The position numbers and the translations under genes were made by a program. From Camelus bactrianus (taxonomy: Eukaryota; Chordata; Mammalia; Artiodactyla; Camelidae), in assembly GCF_048773025.1 (NCBI RefSeq), contig NW_027413960.1:3227945-3291944 (forward strand): a stretch of DNA of 64,000 bases. The letters run 5' to 3'. Shown piece after piece: positions 36,757 through 49,760 of the stretch. Numbering within the stretch: the stretch's first letter is position 1; each line of letters starts with the position of its first letter. The notes under the pieces were generated by a model. It saw nothing but the letters and a program-made list of their open reading frames with translations. It was not told the DNA's origin and searched no databases.

Positions 36757-39700
36757 TTGAAGTTCCTGCAGTTTTCGCTGTAAAACCGAGTTGGAGCTAG
36801 TACCTCCCCATATATATGTGTGGGATGGAGTTTGCAACTGAAGAGAAACTTTGTGTTCCCAACAAGCTAGGTGAAGGACGGCTTTCACACACAATTATCT
36901 CTCAGAACTGAGCATGTGGACAGACGTTCGTTCATCTAGCACAAAAGGAACGGGTTGCAGGAGAAACTTTTACTCTGGTTTCTCAGTCTGTTTCCTAGTG
37001 CCGGTTTGAATTTCCTGCAGTTTTCACTGTAAAACAGAGTTGGAGCAAGTACTTCCCCATATATATGTATGGAGTGGAGTTAGCAACTGAAGAGAAACTT
37101 TGTGTTCCCAACAAGCTAGGTGAAGGACGGCTTTCACACACACTTATCTCTCAAAAATTATCATGTGGAGGGACGTTCGTTCATCTAGCACAAAGGGAAT
37201 GGGTTGCAGGAGAAACTTTTTCTCTGGTTTCTCAGTCTGTTTCCTAGTGCCGTTTGGAAGTTCCTGCAGTTTTCACTGTAAAACCGAGTTGGAGCTAGTA
37301 CCTCCCCATATATATGTATGGAGTGGTGTTTGCAACTGAAGAGAAACTTTGTGTTCCCAACAAGCAAGGTGCAGGACGGCTTTCACACACACTTATCTCT
37401 CAGAACTGAGCATGTGGGAGACGTTCGTTCATCTAGCACAAAGGGAACGGGTTGCAGGAGAAACTTTTACTCTGGTTTCTCAGTCTGTTTCCTAGTGCCG
37501 GTTTGAAGTTCCTGCAGTTTTCACTGTAAAACAGATTTGGAGCAAGTACTTCCCCATATATATGTATGGAGTGGAGTTTGCCACTGAAGAGAAACTTTGG
37601 GTTCCCAACAAGCTAGGTGAAGGACGGCTTTCACACACACATATATCTCAGAACTAAGCATGTGGAGAGACGTTCGTTCATCTAGCACAAAGGGAACGGG
37701 TTGCAGGAGAAACTTATACTCTGGTTTCTCAGTCTGTTTCCAAGTTCCGGTTTGAAGTTCCTGCAGTTTTCACTGTAAAACCGAATTGGAGCTAGTACCT
37801 CCCCATATATATGTATGGAGTGGAATTTGCAACTGAAGAGAAACTTTGTGTTCCCAACGAGCTATGTGAAGGACGGCTTTCACACACACTAATCTATCAG
37901 AACTGAGCATGTGGAGAGACGTTCGTTCATCTAGCACAAAGGGAACGGGTTGCAGGAGAAACATTTTCTCTGCTTTCTCAGTCTTTTTCCTAGTGCCGGT
38001 TTGAAGTTCCTGCAGTTTTCACTGTAAAACCGAGTTGGAGCTAGTACCTCCCCATATATATGTGTGGGATGGAGTTTGCAACTGAAGAGAAACTTTGTGT
38101 TCCCAACAAGCTAGGTGAAGGACGGCTTTCGCACACAATTATCTCTCAGAACTGAGCATGTGGACAGACGTTCGTTCATCTAGCACAAAAGGAACGGGTT
38201 GCAGGAGAAACTTTTACTCTGGTTTCTCAGTCTGTTTCCTAGTGCCGGTTTGAATTTCCTGCAGTTTTCACTGTAAAACAGAGTTGGAGCAAGTACTTCC
38301 CCATATATATGTATGGAGTGGAGTTAGCAACTGAAGAGAAACTTTGTGTTCCCAACAAGCTAGGTGAAGGACGGCTTTCACACACACTTATCTCTCAAAA
38401 CTTAGCATGTGGAGGGACGTTCGTTCATCTAGCACAAAGGGAATGGGTTGCAGGAGAAACTTTTACTCTGGTTTCTCAGTCTGTTTCCTAGTGCCGGTTG
38501 GAAGTTCCTGCAGTTTTCACTGTAAAACCGAGTTGGAGCTAGTACCTCCCCATATATATGTATGGAGTGGTGTTTGCAACTGAAATGAAACTTTGTGTTC
38601 CCAACAAGCAAGGTGCAGGACGGCTTTCACACACACTTATCTCTCAGAACTGAGCATGTGGGAGACGTTCGTTCATCTAGCACAAAGGGAACGGTTTGCA
38701 GGAGAAACTTTTACTCTGGTTTCTCAGTCTGTTTCCTAGTGCCGGTTTGAAGTTCCTGCAGTTTTCACTGTAAAACCGAGTTGGAGCTAGTACCTCCCAT
38801 ATATATGTATGGAGTGGAGTTTGCAACTGAAGAGAAACTTTGTGTTCCCAACAAGCTAGGTGAAGGACGGCTTTCACACACACTTATCTCTCAGAACTGA
38901 GCATGTGGAGAGACGTTCGTTCATCTAGCAGAAAGGGAACGGGTTGCAGGAGAAACTTTTACTCTGGTTTCTCAGTCTGTTTCCTAGTGCCGGTTTGAAG
39001 TCCCTGCAGTTTTCACTGTAAAACCGAGTTGGATCTAGTAAATCCCCATATATATGTATGGAGTGGAGTTTGCAACTGAAGAGAAACTTTGTGTTCCCAA
39101 CAAGCAAGATGAAGGACGGCTTTCACACACACTTATCTCTCAGAATTGAGCATGTGGAGAGACGTTCGTTCATCTAGCACAAAGGGAACGGGTTGCAGGA
39201 GAAACTTTTACTCTGGTTTCTCAGTCTGTTTCCTAGTTCCGGTTTGAAGTTCCTGCAGTTTTCACTGTAAAGCCGAATTGGAGCTAGTACCTCCCCATAT
39301 ATATATATGGAGTGGAATTTGCAACTGAAGAGAAACTTTGTGTTCCCAACGAGCTAGGTGAAGGACGGCTTTCACACACACTTATCTATCAGAACTGAGC
39401 ATGTGGAGAGACGATCGTTCATCTAGCACAAAGGGAACGGGTTGCAGGAGAAACTTTTTCTCTGCTTTCTCAGTCTTTTTCCTAGTGCCGGTTTGAATTT
39501 CCTTCAGTTTTAACTGTAAAACCGAGTTGGGGCTAGTACTCCCCTTATATATGTATGGAGTGGAGTTTGCAACTGAAGAGAAACTTTGTGTTCCCAACAA
39601 GCTAGGTGAAGGACGGCTTTCACACACACTTATCTCTCAGAACTGAGCATGTGGAGAGACGTACGTTCATCTAGCACAAAGGGATCGGGTTGCAGGAGAA

Positions 39701-42700
39701 ACTTTTACTCTGGATTCTCGGTCTGTTTCCTAGTGCCGGTTTGAAGTTCCTGCAGTTTTCACTGTAAAACCGAGTTGGAGCTTGTACCTCCCATATATAT
39801 GTATGGAGTGGAGTTTGCAACTGAAGAGAAACTTTGTGTTCCCAACAAGCTACGTGAAGGATGGCTTTCACACACACTTATCTCTCAGAACTGAGCATGT
39901 GGAGAGACGTTCGTTCATCTAGCACAAAGGGAACGGGTTGCAGGAGAAACTTTTACTCTGGTTTCTCAGTCTGTTTTCTAGTGCCGGTTTGAAGTTCCTG
40001 CAGTTTTCACTGTAAAACCGAGTTGGAGCTAGTACCTCCCATATATATGTATGGAGTGGAGTTTTCAACTGAAGAGAAACTTTGTGTTCCCAACAAGCTA
40101 GGTGAAGGACGGCTTTCACACACAATTATCTCTCAGAACTGAGCATGTGGAGAGACGTTCGTTCATCTAGCAGAAAGGGAACGGGTTGCAGGAGAAACTT
40201 TTACTCTGGTTTCTCAGTCTGTTTCCTAGTGCCGGTTTGAAGTTCCTGCAGTTTTCACTGTAAAACCGAGTTGTAGCTAGTAAATCCCCATATATATGTA
40301 TGGAGTGGAGTTTGCAACTGAAGAGAAACTTTGTGTTCCCAACAAGCAAGATGAAAGACGGCTTTCACACACACTTATCTCTCAGAATTGAGCATGTGGA
40401 GAGACGTTCGTTCATCTAGCACAAAGGGAACTGGTTGCAGGAGAAACTTTTACTCTGGTTTCTCAGTCGGTTTCCTAGTGCCGGTTTGAAGTTCCTGCAG
40501 TTTTCACTGTAAAACCGAGTTGGAGCTAGTACCTCCCCATATATATGTGTGGAGTGGAGTTTGCAACTGAAGAGAAACTTTGTGTTCCCAACAAGCTAGG
40601 TGAAGGACGGCTTTCACACACACTTATCTCTCAGAACTGAGCATGTGGAGAGACGTTCGTTCATCTAGCACAAAGGGAACTGGTTGCAGGAGAAACTTTT
40701 ACTCTGGTTTCTCAGTCGGTTTCCTAGTGCCGGTTTGAAGTTCCTGCAGTTTTCACTGTAAAACCGAGTTGGAGCTAGTACCTCCCCATATATTTGTATG
40801 GAGTGGAGTTTGCAACTGAAGAGAAACTTTGTGTTCCCAACAAGCTACGTGAAGGATGGCTTTCACACACACTTATCTCTCAGAACTGAGCATGTGGAGA
40901 GACGTTCGTTCATCTAGCACAAAGGGAACGACTTCCAGGAGAAACTTTTACTCTGGTTTCTCAGTCTGTTTCCTAGTGCCGGTTTGAAGTTCCTGCAGTT
41001 TTCACTGTAAAACCGTTTGGAGCTAGTACCTCCCATATATATGTATGGAGTGGAGTTTGCAACTGAAGAGAAACTTTGTGTTCCCAACAAGCTAGGTGAA
41101 GGACGGCTTTCACACACACTTATCTCTCAGAACTGAGCATGTGGAGAGACGTTCGTTCATCTAGCAGAAAGGGAACGGGTTGCAGGAGAAACTTTTACTT
41201 TGGTTTCTCAGTCTGTTTCCTAGTGCCGGTTTGAAGTTCCTGCAGTTTTCAATGTAAAACCGAGTTGGAGCTAGTACCTCCCCATATATATGTATGGAGT
41301 GGAGTTTGCCACTGAAGAGAAACTTTGGGTTCCCAACAAGCTAGGTGAAGGACGGCTTTCACACACACATATCTCTCAGAACTAAGCATGTGGAGAGACG
41401 TTCGTTCATCTAGCACAAAGGGAACGGGTTGCAGGAGAAACTTTTTCTCTGCTTTCTCAGTCTTTTTCCTAGTGCCGGTTTGAAGTTCCTGCAGTTTTCA
41501 CTGTAAAACCGAGTTGGAGCTAGTACCTCCCTATATATATGTGTGGGATGGAGTTTGCAACTGAAGAGAAACTTTGTGTTCCCAACAAGCTAGGTGAAGG
41601 ACGGCTTTCACACACAATTATCTCTCAGAACTGAGCATGTGGACAGACGTTCGTTCATCTAGCACAAAAGGAACGGGTTGCAGGAGAAACTTTTACTCTG
41701 GTTTCTCAGTCTGTTTCCTAGTGCCGGTTTGAATTTCCTGCAGTTTTCACTGTAAAACAGAGTTGGAGCAAGTACTTCCCCATATATATGTATGGAGTGG
41801 AGTTAGCAACTGAAGAGAAACTTTGTGTTCCCAACAAGCTAGGTGAAGGACGGCTTTCACACACACTTATCTCTCAAAACTTAGAATGTGGAGGGACGTT
41901 CGTTCATCTAGCACAAAGGGAATGGGTTGCAGGAGAAACTTTTTCTCTGGTTTCTCAGTCTGTTTCCTAGTGCCGGTTGGAAGTTCCTGCAGTTTTCACT
42001 GTAAAACCGAGTTGGAGCTAGTACCTCCCCATATATATGTATGGAGTGGTGTTTGCAACTGAAGAGAAACTTTGTGTTCCCAACAAGCAAGGTGCAGGAC
42101 GGCTTTCACACACACTTATCTCTCAGAACTGAGCATGTGGGAGACGTTCGTTCATCTAGCACAAAGGGAACGGGTTGCAGGAGAAACTTTTACTCTGGTT
42201 TCTCAGTCTGTTTCCTAGTGCCGGTTTGAAGTTCCTGCAGTTTTCACTGTAAAACAGATTTGGAGCAAGTACTTCCCCATATATATGTATGGAGTGGAGT
42301 TAGCAACTGAAGAGAAACTTTGTGTTCCCAACAAGCTAGGTGAAGGACGGCTTTCACACACACTTATCTCTCAGAACTGAGCATGTGGAGAGACGTTCGT
42401 TCATCTAGCAGAAAGGGAACGGGTTGCAGGAGAAACTTTTACTCTGGTTTCTCAGTCTGTTTCCTAGTGCCGGTTTGAAGTTCCTGCAGTTTTCAATGTA
42501 AAACCGAGTTGGAGCTAGTACCTCCCCATATATATGTATGGAGTGGAGTTTGCCACTGAAGAGAAACTTTGTGTTCCCAACAAGCTAGGTGAAGGACGGC
42601 TTTCACACACACTTATCTCTCAGAACTGAGCATGTGGAGAGACGTTCGTTCATCTAGCAGAAAGGGAACGGATTGCAGGAGAAACTTTTACTCTGGTTTC

Positions 42701-45700
42701 TCAGTCTGTTTCCTAGTGCCGGTTTGAAGTTCCTGCAGTTTTCAATGTAAAACCGAGTTGGAGCTAGTACCTCCCCATATATATGTATGGAGTGGAGTTT
42801 GCCTCTGAAGAGAAACTTTGGGTTCCCAACAAACTAGTTGAAGGACGGCTTTCACACACACATATCTCTCAGAACTAAGCATGTGGAGAGACGTTCGTTC
42901 ATCTAGCACAAAGGGAACGGGTTGCAGGAGAAACTTTTACTCTGGTTTCTCAGTCTGTTTCCTAGTGCCGGTTTGAATTTCCTGCAGTTTTCACTGTAAA
43001 ACAGAGTTGGAGCAATTACTTCCCCATATATATGTATGGAGTGGAGTTAGCAACTGAAGAGAAACTTTGTGTTCCCAACAAGCTAGGTGAAGGACGGCTT
43101 TCACACACACTTATCTCTCAAAAATTAGCATGTGGAGGGACGTTCGTTCATCTAGCACAAAGGGAATGGGTTGCAGGAGAAACTTTTTCTCTGGTTTCTC
43201 AGTCTGTTTCCTAGTGCCGTTTGGAAGTTCCTGCAGTTTTCACTGTAAAACCGAGTTGGAGCTAGTACCTCCCCATATATATGTATGGAGTGGTGTTTGC
43301 AACTGAAGAGAAACTTTGTGTTCCCAACAAGCAAGGTGCAGGACGGCTTTCACACACACTTATCTCTCAGAACTGAGCATGTGGGAGACGTTCGTTCATC
43401 TAGCACAAAGGGAGCGGGTTGCAGGAGAAACTTTTACTCTGGTTTCTCAGTCTGTTTCCTAGTGCCGGTTTGAAGTTCCTGCAGTTTTCACTGTAAAACA
43501 GATTTGGAGCAAGTACTTCCCCATATATATGTATGGAGTGGAGTTTGCCACTGAAGAGAAACTTTGGGTTCCCAACAAGCTAGGTGAAGGACGGCTTTCA
43601 CACACACATATATCTCAGAACTAAGCATGTGGAGAGACGTTCGTTCATCTAGCACAAAGGGAACGGGTTGCAGGAGAAACTTTTACTCTGGTTTCTCAGT
43701 CTGTTTCCAAGTTCCGGTTTGAAGTTCCTGCAGTTTTCACTGTAAAACCGAATTGGAGCTAGTACCTCCCCATATATATGTATGGAGTGGAATTTGCAAC
43801 TGAAGAGTAACTTTGTGTTCCCAACGAGCTAGTTGAAGGACGGCTTTCACACACACTAATCTATCAGAACTGAGCATGTGGAGAGACGTTCGTTCATCTA
43901 GCACAAAGGGAACGGGTTGCAGGAGAAACTTTTTCTCTGCTTTCTCAGTGTTTTTCCTAGTGCCGGTTTGAAGTTCCTGCAGTTTTCACTGTAAAACCGA
44001 GTTGGAGCTAGTACCTCCCCATATATATGTGTGGGATGGAGTTTGCAACTGAAGAGAAACTTTGTGTTCCCAACAAGCTAGGTGAAGGACGGCTTTCGCA
44101 CACAATTATCTCTCAGAACTGAGCATGTGGACAGACGTTCGTTCATCTAGCACAAAAGGAACGGGTTGCAGGAGAAACTTTTACTCTGGTTTCTCAGTCT
44201 GTTTCCTAGTGCCGGTTTGAATTTCCTGCAGTTTTCACTGTAAAACAGATTTGGAGCAAGTACTTCCCCATATATATGTATGGAGTGGAGTTAGCAACTG
44301 AAGAGAAACTTTGTGTTCCCAACAAGCTAGGTGAAGGACGGCTTTCACACACACTTATCTCTCAAAACTTAGCATGTGGAGGGACGTTCGTTCATCTAGC
44401 ACAAAGGGAATGGGTTGCAGGAGAAACTTTTACTCTGGTTTCTCAGTCTGTTTCCTAGTGCCGGTTGGAAGTTCCTGCAGTTTTCACTGTAAAACCGAGT
44501 TGGAGCTAGTACCTCCCCATATATATGTATGGAGTGGTGTTTGCAACTGAAAAGAAACTTTGTGTTCCCAACAAGCAAGGTGCAGGACGGCTTTCACACA
44601 CACTTATCTCTCAGAACTGAGCATGTGGGAGACGTTCGTTCATCTAGCACAAAGGGAGCGGGTTGCAGGAGAAACTTTTACTCTGGTTTCTCAGTCTGTT
44701 TCCTAGTGCCGGTTTGAAGTTCCTGCAGTTTTCACTGTAAAACCGAGTTGGAGCTAGTACCTCCCATATATATGTATGGAGTGGAGTTTGCAACTGAAGA
44801 GAAACTTTGTGTTCCCAACAAGCTAGGTGAAGGACGGCTTTCACACACACTTATCTCTCAGAACTGAGCATGTGGAGAGACGTTCGTTCATCTAGCAGAA
44901 AGGGAACGGGTTGCAGGAGAAACTTTTACTCTGGTTTCTCAGTCTGTTTCCTAGTGCCGGTTTGAAGTCCCTGCAGTTTTCACTGTAAAACCGAGTTGGA
45001 TCTAGTAAATCCCCATATATATGTATGGAGTGGAGTTTGCAACTGAAGAGAAACTTTGTGTTCCCAACAAGCAAGATGAAGGACGGCTTTCACACACACT
45101 TATCTCTCAGAATTGAGCATGTGGAGAGACGTTCGTTCATCTAGCACAAAGGGAACGGGTTGCAGGAGAAACTTTTACTCTGGTTTCTCAGTCTGTTTCC
45201 TAGTTCCGGTTTGAAGTTCCTGCAGTTTTCACTGTAAAGCCGAATTGGAGCTAGTACCTCCCCATATATATATATGGAGTGGAATTTGCAACTGAAGAGA
45301 AACTTTGTGTTCCCAACGAGCTAGGTGAAGGACGGCTTTCACACACACTTATCTATCAGAACTGAGCATGTGGAGAGACGATCGTTCATCTAGCACAAAG
45401 GGAACGGGTTGCAGGAGAAACTTTTTCTCTGCTTTCTCAGTCTTTTTCCTAGTGCCGGTTTGAATTTCCTTCAGTTTTAACTGTAAAACCGAGTTGGGGC
45501 TAGTACTCCCCTTATATATGTATGGAGTGGAGTTTGCAACTGAAGAGAAACTTTGTGTTCCCAACAAGCTAGGTGAAGGACGGCTTTCACACACACTTAT
45601 CTCTCAGAACTGAGCATGTGGAGAGACGTTCGTTCATCTAGCACAAAGGGAACGGGTTGCAGGAGAAACTTTTACTCTGGTTTCTCAGTCTGTTTCCTAG

Positions 45701-48193
45701 TGCCGGTTTGAAGTTCCTGCAGTTTTCACTGTAAAACCGAGTTGGAGCTAGTACCTCCCCATATATATGTGTGGGATGGAGTTTGCAACTGAAGAGAAAC
45801 TTTGTGTTCCCAACAAGCTAGGTGAAGGACGGCTTTCACACACAATTATCTCTCAGAACTGAGCATGTGGACAGACGTTCGTTCATCTAGCACAAAAGGA
45901 ACGGGTTGCAGGAGAAACTTTTACTCTGGTTTCTCAGTCTGTTTCCTAGTGCCGGTTTGAAGTTCCTGCAGTATTCACTGTAAAACCGAGTTGGAGCTAG
46001 TACTTCCCCATATATATGTATGGAGTGGAGTTAGCAACTGAAGAGAAACTTTGTGTTCCCAACAAGCTATGTGAAGGTCGGCTTTCACACACACTAATCT
46101 CTCAGAACTGAGCATGTGGAGAGACGTTCGTTCATCTAGCACAAAGGGAACGGGTTGCAGGAGAAATTTTACTCAGGTTTCTCAGTCTGTTTCCTAGTGT
46201 CGGTTTGAAGTTTCTGCAGTTTTCAGTGTAAAACCGAGTTGGAGCTAGTACCTCCCCATATATATGTGTGGAGTGGAGTTTGCAACTGAAGAGAAACTTT
46301 GTGTTCCCAACAAGCTAGGTGAAGGACGGCTTTCACACACACATATCTCTCAGAACTGAGCATGTGGAGAGACGTTCGTTCATCTAGCACAAAGGGAACG
46401 GGTTGCAGGAGAAACTTTTACTCTGGTTTCTCAGTCGGTTTTCTAGTGCCGGTTTGAAGTTCCTGCAGTTTTCACTGTAAAACCGAGTTGGAGCTAGTAC
46501 CTCCCATATATATGTATGGAGTGGAGTTTTCAACTGAAGAGAAACTTTGTGTTCCCAACAAGCTAGGTGAAGGACGGCTTTCACACACAATTATCTCTCA
46601 GAACTGAGCATGTGGAGAGACGTTCGTTCATCTAGCAGAAAGGGAACGGGTTGCAGGAGAAACTTTTACTCTGGTTTCTCAGTCTGTTTCCTAGTGCCGG
46701 TTTGAAGTTCCTGCAGTTTTCACTGTAAAACCGAGTTGTAGCTAGTAAATCCCCATATATATGTATGGAGTGGAGTTTGCAACTGAAGAGAAACTTTGTG
46801 TTCCCAACAAGCAAGATGAAAGACGGCTTTCACACACACTTATCTCTCAGAATTGAGCATGTGGAGAGACGTTCGTTCATCTAGCACAAAGGGAACTGGT
46901 TGCAGGAGAAACTTTTACTCTGGTTTCTCAGTCGGTTTCCTAGTGCCGGTTTGAAGTTCCTGCAGTTTTCACTGTAAAACCGAGTTGGAGCTAGTACCTC
47001 CCCATATATATGTGTGGAGTGGAGTTTGCAACTGAAGAGAAACTTTGTGTTCCCAACAAGCTAGGTGAAGGACGGCTTTCACACACACTTATCTCTCAGA
47101 ACTGAGCATGTGGAGAGACGTTCGTTCATCTAGCACAAAGGGAACTGGTTGCAGGAGAAACTTTTACTCTGGTTTCTCAGTCGGTTTCCTAGTGCCGGTT
47201 TGAAGTTCCTGCAGTTTTCACTGTAAAACCGAGTTGGAGCTAGTACCTCCCCATATATTTGTATGGAGTGGAGTTTGCAACTGAAGAGAAACTTTGTGTT
47301 CCCAACAAGCTACGTGAAGGATGGCTTTCACACACACTTATCTCTCAGAACTGAGCATGTGGAGAGACGTTCGTTCATCTAGCACAAAGGGAACGACTTC
47401 CAGGAGAAACTTTTACTCTGGTTTCTCAGTCTGTTTCCTAGTGCCGGTTTGAAGTTCCTGCAGTTTTCACTGTAAAACCGAGTTGGAGCTAGTACCTCCC
47501 CATATATATGTGTGGGATGGAGTTTGCAACTGAAGAGAAACTTTGTGTTCCCAACAAGCTAGGTGAAGGACGGCTTTCACACACAATTATCTCTCAGAAC
47601 TGAGCATGTGGACAGACGTTCGTTCATCTAGCACAAAAGGAACGGGTTGCAGGAGAAACTTTTACTCTGGTTTCTCAGTCTGTTTCCTAGTGCCGGTTTG
47701 AAGTTCCTGCAGTATTCACTGTAAAACCGAGTTGGAGCTAGTACTTCCCCATATATATGTATGGAGTGGAGTTAGCAACTGAAGAGAAACTTTGTGTTCC
47801 CAACAAGCTATGTGAAGGTCGGCTTTCACACACACTAATCTCTCAGAACTGAGCATGTGGAGAGACGTTCGTTCATCTAGCACAAAGGGAACGGGTTGCA
47901 GGAGAAATTTTACTCAGGTTTCTCAGTCTGTTTCCTAGTTTCGGTTTGAAGTTTCTGCAGTTTTCAGTGTAAAACCGAGTTGGAGCTAGTACCTCCCCAT
48001 ATATATGTGTGGAGTGGAGTTTGCAACTGAAGAGAAACTTTGTGTTCCCAACAAGCTAGGTGAAGGACGGCTTTCACACACACATATCTCTCAGAACTGA
48101 GCATGTGGAGAGACGTTCGTTCATCTAGCACAAAGGGAACGGGTTGCAGGAGAAACTTTTACTCTGGTTTCTCAGTCGGTTTTCTAGTGCCGG
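36757..48193. repeat. 46-monomer block, copy 2 (~11.44 kb)
   Basis: Tandem second copy of the preceding block. Left of about 36.75 kb the sequence reads CAGTCGGTTTTCTAGTGCC, like 48.17 kb. Right of it the TTTTCGCTG of 25.34 kb appears, so the duplication join lies within about 36742-36777. The right end runs into an extra 7-monomer unit absent from copy 1. Confidence 0.88.
45754..47494. repeat. 7-monomer unit, copy 1 in block 2 (1,741 bp)
   Basis: Counterpart of 34316-36056 at 11,438 bp, with GCAGTATTCAC at 45968-45978. Tandem copies follow at 47495 and 49236. Confidence 0.87.
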
Positions 48194-49235
48194 TTTGAAG
48201 TTCCTGCAGTTTTCACTGTAAAACCGAGTTGGAGCTAGTACCTCCCATATATATGTATGGAGTGGAGTTTTCAACTGAAGAGAAACTTTGTGTTCCCAAC
48301 AAGCTAGGTGAAGGACGGCTTTCACACACAATTATCTCTCAGAACTGAGCATGTGGAGAGACGTTCGTTCATCTAGCAGAAAGGGAACGGGTTGCAGGAG
48401 AAACTTTTACTCTGGTTTCTCAGTCTGTTTCCTAGTGCCGGTTTGAAGTTCCTGCAGTTTTCACTGTAAAACCGAGTTGTAGCTAGTAAATCCCCATATA
48501 TATGTATGGAGTGGAGTTTGCAACTGAAGAGAAACTTTGTGTTCCCAACAAGCAAGATGAAAGACGGCTTTCACACACACTTATCTCTCAGAATTGAGCA
48601 TGTGGAGAGACGTTCGTTCATCTAGCACAAAGGGAACTGGTTGCAGGAGAAACTTTTACTCTGGTTTCTCAGTCGGTTTCCTAGTGCCGGTTTGAAGTTC
48701 CTGCAGTTTTCACTGTAAAACCGAGTTGGAGCTAGTACCTCCCCATATATATGTGTGGAGTGGAGTTTGCAACTGAAGAGAAACTTTGTGTTCCCAACAA
48801 GCTAGGTGAAGGACGGCTTTCACACACACTTATCTCTCAGAACTGAGCATGTGGAGAGACGTTCGTTCATCTAGCACAAAGGGAACTGGTTGCAGGAGAA
48901 ACTTTTACTCTGGTTTCTCAGTCGGTTTCCTAGTGCCGGTTTGAAGTTCCTGCAGTTTTCACTGTAAAACCGAGTTGGAGCTAGTACCTCCCCATATATT
49001 TGTATGGAGTGGAGTTTGCAACTGAAGAGAAACTTTGTGTTCCCAACAAGCTACGTGAAGGATGGCTTTCACACACACTTATCTCTCAGAACTGAGCATG
49101 TGGAGAGACGTTCGTTCATCTAGCACAAAGGGAACGACTTCCAGGAGAAACTTTTACTCTGGTTTCTCAGTCTGTTTCCTAGTGCCGGTTTGAAGTTCCT
49201 GCAGTTTTCACTGTAAAACCGAGTTGGAGCTAGTA
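47495..49235. repeat. 7-monomer unit, copy 2 in block 2 (1,741 bp)
   Basis: A complete extra copy that block 1 has only in part. It is nearly identical to 45754-47494; one visible difference is TAGTTTCGG near 47938 against TAGTGTCGG. Confidence 0.87.
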
Positions 49236-49760
49236 CCTCCCCATATATATGTGTGGGATGGAGTTTGCAACTGAAGAGAAACTTTGTGTTCCCAACAAGC
49301 TAGGTGAAGGACGGCTTTCACACACAATTATCTCTCAGAACTGAGCATGTGGACAGACGTTCGTTCATCTAGCACAAAAGGAACGGGTTGCAGGAGAAAC
49401 TTTTACTCTGGTTTCTCAGTCTGTTTCCTAGTGCCGGTTTGAAGTTCCTGCAGTATTCACTGTAAAACCGAGTTGGTGCTAGTACTTCCCCATATATATG
49501 TATGGAGTGGAGTTAGCAACTGAAGAGAAACTTTGTGTTCCCAACAAGCTATGTGAAGGTCGGCTTTCACACACACTAATCTCTCAGAACTGAGCATGTG
49601 GAGAGACGTTCGTTCATCTAGCACAAAGGGAACGGGTTGCAGGAGAAATTTTACTCAGGTTTCTCAGTCTGTTTCCTAGTGTCGGTTTGAAGTTTCTGCA
49701 GTTTTCAGTGTAAAACCGAGTTGGAGCTAGTACCTCCCCATATATATGTGTGGAGTGGAG
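49236..49760. repeat. 7-monomer unit, truncated copy 3 in block 2
   Basis: About two monomers, ending in a fusion where the GTGTGGAGTGG unit runs directly into GAGTTTTCAAC. One intervening monomer is absent compared with copies 1 and 2. Confidence 0.82.
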
